Of a stretch of 12,235 nt of DNA, positions 7,401 through 12,235 are shown in pieces. The translations under genes were made by a program, and so were the position numbers. The stretch is from Cyanobacteria bacterium UBA11370 (GTDB lineage: Bacteria; Cyanobacteriota; Cyanobacteriia; Cyanobacteriales; Coleofasciculaceae): contig DNGI01000513.1 in NCBI GenBank assembly GCA_003486645.1, positions 1-12,235 on the forward strand, in the 5' to 3' direction. Position 1 is the stretch's first letter; the number at the start of each line of letters is the position of its first letter. Under the pieces are notes generated by a model, which saw only the letters and a list, made by a program, of their open reading frames with translations, did not search any database and was not told the origin of the DNA.

Positions 7401-8403
7401 CACTACAGCCAGCAGTGATAACGCTGGAGATATTATCTTGATTGCTCAAGATATTATTAATTTGTCAGGCACTGAGAGTGGGTTGTTTGCCAATACAGAA
7501 TCCGGTTCTACAGGTGATGGGGGTAATATTTTTATTGACCCTAGAACTGTAACAATTCGGGATGGGGCGAGGGTGGCTGTGGATAGTCAGGGAAGTGGCA
7601 AAGGCGGTAATATCACGTTACTTGCAGGTTTTCTTTCCCTTGATAATCAAGCCTTGATCTCAGCAGAAACAAAAAGTACGGATGGCGGCGATATTACCTT
7701 ACAGGTGGGAGACGCATTAGTGTTGCGTGATCAAAGCAATATATCCACTACCGCAGGTACAGCTCAAGACGGTGGAAATGGGGGCAATATTACGATTAAT
7801 GCTCCCTTTATTGTCGGTATCTCCAAGGAAGATAGTAACATTGCTGCCGATGCTTTTGAGGGTCGAGGTGGTAATATTAAGATAGGTACTCAGGGGATTT
7901 TTGGGTTAGAATTTCGCAATCAGAAAACCGAGTTGAGTGATATTACGGCTACGTCCGAAATTGGTGTTGATGGGGTTGTAGAAATTAATGGGCCTGATGT
8001 TGACCCCAGTCAGGGTTTAGTCATCTTACCAACAAATTTAGCTGATCTCTCTGGGCTAATTGCTCAAAGCTGTTCAGCAGGGGAAGAAGCAACAGCGAGT
8101 GAACTTAGCACCTTTATGATTAGTGGGCGGGGAGGTTTACCCCCTAATCCTAACCAAACACTGAATAGTGACGCGGTTTGGCAAGATTGGCGTTTCGTTG
8201 ATGGACAAGTTGCCAATTTTTCAGATCACAATAGACCAGGGGATAATCTAGGAATCAATTCTACAGTTCCGGCTACACGACAAATTGTAGAAGCCCAAGG
8301 ATGGGTGAAACGTGCTGACGGATCAGTGATTCTTGTTAGTCAAGCACCAACGGTTACACTTCACAGTTCTGGGTTGTCCTCTGCTAGTTGTGTGAGACAT
8401 TAA
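4402..8403 (+). CDS. Giant TpsA-like exoprotein: haemagglutination-activity domain plus beta-helix repeats (copy 1)
   Basis: 1333-residue secreted protein, probably a surface adhesin exported by Sec and then by a TpsB (FhaC/ShlB-type) outer-membrane pore. It has a long basic N-terminal extension (1-46), a hydrophobic core (about 47-62) and a likely cut after AWA at 63. The TPS/haemagglutination domain (about 66-210) contains NPNGI at 161-165 and SFVASTA. A conserved block follows with GDMVLRSANTIGGDAHYWS near 306. From about 500 to 1215, degenerate GNAGNI/GEGGNI repeats alternate, typical of a right-handed beta-helix. The tail has the VDPSQGLV and GRGGLPPNP motifs and QIVEAQGWV at 1294. The mature part has only two cysteines, C1224 and C1330. 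Residues about 21-33 (RERGRGGEGEKEK) come from an octamer repeat, and no in-frame start lies between that tract and the hydrophobic core. Likely co-transcribed with its paralogue 42 bp downstream. No TpsB gene is in the window; ligand and role are unknown. Confidence 0.93.
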   Translation: MTQHQRANTQLCSKITPRLYRERGRGGEGEKEKVLYWRVIRYKKPLFRLISLLTTISLTVAWADYSLPQIVRDRTLGTEGSTVRSNVNIKGLPAELIEGGATRGVNLFHSFSEFNIGEGQRVYFANPAQIENILSRVTGSSRSDIFGTLGVLGNANLFLINPNGILFGRNAQLDIRGSFVASTASSLTFPDGSKFSATNPQAPPLLTINVPIGLQYGTPTSDPTIANTGNLVVGQDLTLAATNLNLQGQLQAGRNLTLLATDSVRVRDSTNYPFIAAAEGQLLLEGNQGVNIFALNHPNSGFFSGGDMVLRSANTIGGDAHYWSGGNFRIEQLDGSTGNFYSGDDPIVLAVNDVSIGDYTGASLHILAGGSVELGDVTIDHVGETDTTINANNREKIPGTNTSYRALSRVTLSDEKTRFNINGDTQATLDVRAGIDWNQSPFTGAPTGSELTVNPLGSVDFRSPRSNDATITTGNISVTQPNGLVYLTNQYHPNSLTTGGITVGAITTTIPFSFDFGDGGDVVIDSRNEIKVTGNIDATGRFRGGNGGDITLFAKGNITLNPNLSILSNASPIIPGLTSGGLGGTIIFNSRQSDIFVPGGLIFSSSNSNTPGTGGDIMIMGRSFYATDETKLSTSSNLGQANGGGIIIQGSDTVTFDNSGVFSTAFSVGNGGDIRITTSSLNLINATLDSTIRGSGDGGDLILEATDTVRVEGSQAKSTVRSGASGEGGDIRITTGSLSITNSSSDPSDSASTLLVTSLLTRTDGVGNAGNIVIEAKDRISITNKLSNEADQDLVLNSTTTAEGNAGNIMIKAPNADLVVEGAIQLFTSVDPGATGKGGNIRIEGRSLSLNNGVEFSARTAGQANAGNVNLNVTDNLAIAESNIFTSVEAGAIGEGGNIKLTGRSLSFDNAEVSAATWGTGNAGRISVQGDETVTISNSLISTAVNEGAIGDGGKIKIDTGILSLNNNSEITASTAGDGKAGTIEINADQIIINNASLRTTTASSDNAGDIILIAQDIINLSGTESGLFANTESGSTGDGGNIFIDPRTVTIRDGARVAVDSQGSGKGGNITLLAGFLSLDNQALISAETKSTDGGDITLQVGDALVLRDQSNISTTAGTAQDGGNGGNITINAPFIVGISKEDSNIAADAFEGRGGNIKIGTQGIFGLEFRNQKTELSDITATSEIGVDGVVEINGPDVDPSQGLVILPTNLADLSGLIAQSCSAGEEATASELSTFMISGRGGLPPNPNQTLNSDAVWQDWRFVDGQVANFSDHNRPGDNLGINSTVPATRQIVEAQGWVKRADGSVILVSQAPTVTLHSSGLSSASCVRH
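4462..4501 (+). repeat. Polypurine octamer tandem repeat inside the coding start of TpsA-like copy 1
   Basis: A 40-nt pure purine run includes three octamers: GGGAGAGG (4471-4478), GGGAGAGG (4479-4486) and GGGAGAAA (4487-4494). It matches the intergenic tract at 12195-12218 at 23 of 24 bases. ATAGAG (4460-4465) and CTCTAT (4504-4509) flank it as a 6-bp inverted repeat. It encodes a charged stretch ahead of the signal-peptide core. After the tract the other two frames reach TAA at 4517-4519 and 4527-4529. Confidence 0.85.
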
Positions 8404-8445
8404 TTATGGGAATGTAGAGGTGTTGCCATACAACGTTTCTACAGA

Positions 8446-11400
8446 ATGTCGATGATTAAATTGTATAGTCCACTTTTGCTCAAGGAATCTAGGAAAATGA
8501 CTGGTAGCTGGAGGTGTTGGCGGTTGGAGTTAGCAACCGCTTTAAGTGTGGGTTGTGCGATCGCATTGACACCCAATCCCATTCTTGCTCAAATTACACC
8601 CGATCGGACATTAGGCAATGAAAATTCTGTTATTAAAAATAATTCTAATATTCGGGGACTACCCGCAGATTTAATTGAAGGGGGTGCGGTTCGAGGTATT
8701 CATCTCTTCCATAGTTTTTCGGACTTTAATATTAAGGATGGACAGCGCGTTTATTTTGCTAATCCTACAGGGATTGAGACTATTTTTAGTCGGATAACAG
8801 GTAATAATTTATCGAATATTCTGGGAACTTTGGGAGTGAATGGAGGCGCTAATCTCTTTTTACTCAATCCCAATGGCATTATCTTTGGTCCTAATGCCAA
8901 GTTGGATATCGCAGGTTCGTTTGTAGCGAGTACAGCGAATAGTTTTAAGTTTGGAAATAGTCTAGAATTTAGCGCAACCAACCCTCAAGCACCACCCCTA
9001 TTAAACATTAATGTTACTCCAGGATTGCAGTACGGCGCGAATGATCCGAGAAGTACTATTAGGAATACGGGCAATTTAACGGTAGGGAACGATTTAATCT
9101 TATCAGGAGGGAATTTAAACGTACAAGGACAGCTACGTGCTGGTAGAAATTTAACCCTACAAGCCCAAGATACGGTACAAATTAGAGATAGTTTAGCCCG
9201 TCCTTTTATTGCTGCTGCGGGTGGGGAACTCCTGGTTGAGGGTAAGCAAAGGGTAGATATTTTTGCCTTAAATCATCCTCAATCGGGATTGTTTTCTCAA
9301 GGGGATATGGTATTGCGTTCTGCTAATACGATAGGAGGGGATGCTCATTACTGGAGTCGGGGTAATTTTCGGATTGAACGGTTAAATGGCAATTTAGGTA
9401 ACTTTTTAAGTATCACTGACCCGGTAATTCGTTCGCTGGGAAATGTTAGCTTTGACTCCTATCAAGGACCCTCTCTACATATTTTTGCAGCGGGTAAAGT
9501 TGAGATTCCTGGCAGTATTAGGATTGAAGAACCTGATCCAGTTAATGGTTTAGTAGAAAGAGTTTCTCTATCTAATGGTACTCCAATATCCATTAATGGT
9601 CGGAATCAAGCTACCTTAGATATTCGTGCGGGAATGAAGCCATCCGCTGTCGGTAGTCCCCCAGTTACAGGGGGGAGTGATGGTAATTTCTTTGACTCAT
9701 CCTCTAATCCATTAGAGCCAGCGGATACGATCGCTAATTCTGCAACCCGTGCTGATATTAAAATTGGCAATATTGTTGTTTTTGATAGTACCACAGGAGA
9801 GGGGGGTCGAGTCTTGCTCACCAATCAGTACCAGCCTAACTCATCACTCTCTGGCAGGATTACCGTTGGCGGTATTGATACGAGTAATGATTTAAGTGGG
9901 GGAGAGGTTGCGATCGATTCTCGTGGTTCCTTGACGCTAAATCGCCCAATTCTTGCAAATGCTTCTTTTATTGATGGGAATGGGGGTGATATTACTTTAA
10001 TTGCTCAAGGCAATATTACTCTAAATCCGAGTGGTTCTGCGTTTACGAAAGATAATCCTTTTATCTCCTCTCAAGGGTTATTAGGAGGGACTATTACCCT
10101 CAAGAGTGATAGGGCTATTTTGGGCAGGAATGCTCCTATTATTAGCTTCAGTTTTGCTAATGTACCGGGTTCAAGAGGGGGGGATGTTGAGATTGAAGGT
10201 AGCTCATTTGAGAGTCGGGGTATGAGCGTAATTACCAGTACTTTTGGAAGGGCGGATGCTGGAAATATAACTATTAATGCCAGTGATTCTATTTCTCTTC
10301 AAACTACCCAAGATGCAGGGAGTGAAATTGTTAGCGTCGTTGAGCCTGGTGCAACAGGTCAGGGAGGTAATATCACTATAAAAACTGACGCTTTATCCCT
10401 TAACGATAGATTTTTGGATGATGACAATACTTCTAACATAGTTACCGTTACTCAAGGAACAGGAGATGCAGGGAATGTCAATATTAATGCCCGTGATGTT
10501 TCTTTTTTAAATGGTAGTGTTGCGGCTAGCTTAGTAGTATCTGTTCCAGATAGCAATCCGGCAACAGGTGATGGAGGCCAACTCAACATTACCACAGACT
10601 CATTGACCGTTACCCATGGATCTCAACTCACTGTCAATACCTTTGGGGAAGGGGATGCTGGCGACATGAAAATTGTTGCTGATTCAATTACGTTTGATGG
10701 GTTCAGCAACGAACTTGGAGTAAGTGGTGCATTCAGTGGTAGTGTTTTAGGTGGAACAGGTGATGGGGGGGACATAGAGATTGTCACAGGTTCCCTAGCC
10801 GTTACCAATGGCGCTCAAATTAGTGCCAATACTGATAGTAATGGTGACGCAGGCGATATAACCATTAATGCCCGTGATTCCGTGTTATTTGAAGGAGTCG
10901 GACTTGAGGGATTCTCCGGTGGTGCATTTAGCCAAGTGCTAAAGGGTGGAGAGGGGCAAGGAGGCAATATTAACATCACAACAAGCTTACTGGAAGTTGC
11001 TAATAACGCTCAAATTAGTGCCAGTACAGAGGGAGTAGGACGTGCAGGAGACATTAATATCTCCACGGATAGATTAAAAGTTACCAATAGTGAAATTAAT
11101 GCCGCTACATTAGCCCAAGGAAATGCGGGAATGATCACTCTAAACATATCAGACAGTATGACCCTATCTGGAGAAAAGAGTGGAGTATTTGCAAGCACAT
11201 CTGGAAGCGAAGATGGCAACCGTAGTTCAACGGGCGATGGTGGTGGTATCTCAATTCTTAACCCGATAACCGTAGTAATTCAGAATGGTGCAGCGGTTGC
11301 TGTCAATAGCAAGGGTTCTGGAATGGGCGGCGATATTGAGATTAACGCAGACTCCGTGACTCTCGATCAGGATGCAAAGATCTCGGCCGAGACAGCCAGC

Positions 11401-12099
11401 AGTACTGGGGGTGATATTACTCTACGAGTACCAGATGTAGTAGTGTTGCGTCAAAGAAGTCAGATATCGACTACCGCAGGCACGGATGATGCAGGGGGAA
11501 ATGGCGGTAATATTACCATCAACACTGGCTTTATTGCTGCTGTTTCCGAAGAAAATAGCGATATTACTGCCAATGCGTTTGAGGGTCGAGGAGGCAATAT
11601 TAATATTACGGCTCAGGGCGTTTTCGGGATCGACTTCCGGGATAGGCTGACACCGTTGAGTGACATTACTGCCAGTTCTGAGTTGGGGATAGACGGGGTA
11701 GTGCAAATCAATACGCCCAATGTTGACCCCAGTCGGGGACTGGTAACGTTACCAGCTAACCTTGTTGATGCGTCCAGGCTAGTTGCCCAAGGTTGCAGGG
11801 CGGGTGGAGGCAATATAGCCAATAAACTCGGTGAGTTCTTTATCACAGGTCGTGGTGGCTTACCCCCTAGTCCCGGTGAAACCCTCAGCAGCCAAGCGGT
11901 TTGGCAGGATTTGCGTCCTGTCGCTACACCTATTGCTCATGATGATACTGAAGCAGCGGGATATGAAGAATCAGCTCCAAAACAAATTGTAGAAGCTCAA
12001 GGATGGGTGAAAAGTCCCGACGGACAAGTTATTCTCACCGCTGAAGCCCCTAATGTTACTCCCCATGCTTCGTCGCTGACATCAGTTACTTGCCATTGA
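8446..12099 (+). CDS. Giant TpsA-like exoprotein: haemagglutination-activity domain plus beta-helix repeats (copy 2)
   Basis: Paralogue of the preceding gene, 1217 residues from ATG 8446. The start is uncertain: ATG 8452 is also in frame, and ATG 8497 (1200 residues) has the best ribosome site, AAGGA at 8482-8486 with a 10-nt spacer, and still leaves a full signal peptide. Numbered from 8446, the hydrophobic core is about 28-42 and cleavage is likely after ILA at 48. The TPS domain (about 49-190) has NPNGI at 141-145. Then come the GDMVLRSANTIGGDAHYWS block near 286, beta-helix repeats with GDAGDI/GQGGNI turns, and a tail with VDPSRGLV, GRGGLPPSP and QIVEAQGWV at 1180. The mature protein has only two cysteines, C1117 and C1216. 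N- and C-terminal thirds closely resemble copy 1, while the middle differs in sequence and rung number. It lacks the octamer tract. Expected function is adhesion or matrix structure; the partner transporter is not in view. Confidence 0.93.
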   Translation: MSMIKLYSPLLLKESRKMTGSWRCWRLELATALSVGCAIALTPNPILAQITPDRTLGNENSVIKNNSNIRGLPADLIEGGAVRGIHLFHSFSDFNIKDGQRVYFANPTGIETIFSRITGNNLSNILGTLGVNGGANLFLLNPNGIIFGPNAKLDIAGSFVASTANSFKFGNSLEFSATNPQAPPLLNINVTPGLQYGANDPRSTIRNTGNLTVGNDLILSGGNLNVQGQLRAGRNLTLQAQDTVQIRDSLARPFIAAAGGELLVEGKQRVDIFALNHPQSGLFSQGDMVLRSANTIGGDAHYWSRGNFRIERLNGNLGNFLSITDPVIRSLGNVSFDSYQGPSLHIFAAGKVEIPGSIRIEEPDPVNGLVERVSLSNGTPISINGRNQATLDIRAGMKPSAVGSPPVTGGSDGNFFDSSSNPLEPADTIANSATRADIKIGNIVVFDSTTGEGGRVLLTNQYQPNSSLSGRITVGGIDTSNDLSGGEVAIDSRGSLTLNRPILANASFIDGNGGDITLIAQGNITLNPSGSAFTKDNPFISSQGLLGGTITLKSDRAILGRNAPIISFSFANVPGSRGGDVEIEGSSFESRGMSVITSTFGRADAGNITINASDSISLQTTQDAGSEIVSVVEPGATGQGGNITIKTDALSLNDRFLDDDNTSNIVTVTQGTGDAGNVNINARDVSFLNGSVAASLVVSVPDSNPATGDGGQLNITTDSLTVTHGSQLTVNTFGEGDAGDMKIVADSITFDGFSNELGVSGAFSGSVLGGTGDGGDIEIVTGSLAVTNGAQISANTDSNGDAGDITINARDSVLFEGVGLEGFSGGAFSQVLKGGEGQGGNINITTSLLEVANNAQISASTEGVGRAGDINISTDRLKVTNSEINAATLAQGNAGMITLNISDSMTLSGEKSGVFASTSGSEDGNRSSTGDGGGISILNPITVVIQNGAAVAVNSKGSGMGGDIEINADSVTLDQDAKISAETASSTGGDITLRVPDVVVLRQRSQISTTAGTDDAGGNGGNITINTGFIAAVSEENSDITANAFEGRGGNINITAQGVFGIDFRDRLTPLSDITASSELGIDGVVQINTPNVDPSRGLVTLPANLVDASRLVAQGCRAGGGNIANKLGEFFITGRGGLPPSPGETLSSQAVWQDLRPVATPIAHDDTEAAGYEESAPKQIVEAQGWVKSPDGQVILTAEAPNVTPHASSLTSVTCH

Positions 12100-12162
12100 T
12101 TTCGTACCAATCAAAAAAGAAACGCGACACAGGATACTAGCGCTTTATATCATGTCCGGTTG

Positions 12163-12235
12163 AATAACCCTAAATAAGGATTGAGGGGGCGAGAGGGAGA
12201 GGGGGAGAGAGGGAGAAATTTTATTAAGGGTGATT
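12163..12235. repeat. G-rich octamer tract bracketed by an imperfect inverted repeat
   Basis: AATAACCCTAAAT (12163-12175) and ATTAAGGGTGATT (12223-12235) are complementary at 11 of 13 positions. Between them lie octamers GGGAGAGG (12195-12202), GGGAGAGA (12203-12210) and GGGAGAAA (12211-12218). G runs at 12185-12189, 12195-12197, 12201-12205 and 12211-12213 fit a four-run G-quadruplex pattern. The right arm ends at the window edge, so its full extent is unknown. It might also act as the operon's 3' structure. Bases 12100-12162 show no clear terminator or gene. Confidence 0.65.

Noticed and set aside
5222..11846. Many antisense reading frames of 60-176 residues within the two TpsA-like genes
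   Set aside because: They are Pro/Ser/Leu-rich complements of Gly-Gly-Asn repeats, a by-product of repetitive coding sequence, and none has domain signals.

Overview
The window looks like chromosomal DNA of a cyanobacterium, probably filamentous and rich in repeats. Evidence: six copies of the HIP1 octamer GCGATCGC in 12.2 kb (starting at 1600, 2305, 4171, 4616, 7110 and 8557; about 0.2 expected by chance), a glycogen phosphorylase with the cyanobacterial-type N-terminus, a PEP-CTERM protein, and two very large haemagglutinin-type secreted proteins of the kind that is greatly expanded in cyanobacteria.

Layout. Positions 1-48 are a C/T-rich octamer tandem repeat. Positions 165-2726 (+) encode an alpha-glucan phosphorylase (glgP). 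Positions 2727-3001, between convergent genes, hold a long imperfect inverted repeat enclosing four copies of a G-rich 9-mer, and a second inverted repeat. Positions 3002-3835 (-) encode a small secreted PEP-CTERM protein. Positions 3836-4401 are a 566-bp divergent intergenic region with several direct and inverted repeats. Positions 4402-8403 and 8446-12099 (+) are two paralogous giant two-partner-secretion (TpsA-like) beta-helix exoproteins only 42 bp apart, probably one operon. Positions 12100-12235 end in another G-rich octamer tract bracketed by an imperfect inverted repeat.

How the genes fit together. GlgP is a cytoplasmic glycogen-degrading enzyme with no evident tie to the rest. The other three genes all encode exported proteins: a putative exosortase substrate, divergent from a tandem pair of putative adhesins. 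No TpsB outer-membrane transporter, exosortase or polysaccharide gene is visible, so the machinery must be encoded elsewhere.

Most notable. The first TpsA-like gene carries an octamer tandem repeat, the same type as the intergenic tracts, inside its coding sequence just before the signal-peptide core. Because 8 is not a multiple of 3 and both alternative frames stop within 30 bases of the tract, gain or loss of one unit would switch the gene off, so it is a candidate phase-variable locus. G-rich tandem tracts enclosed by inverted repeats recur three times in the window and may represent a small dispersed element family. Each mature TpsA-like protein has exactly two cysteines, both near the C-terminus.
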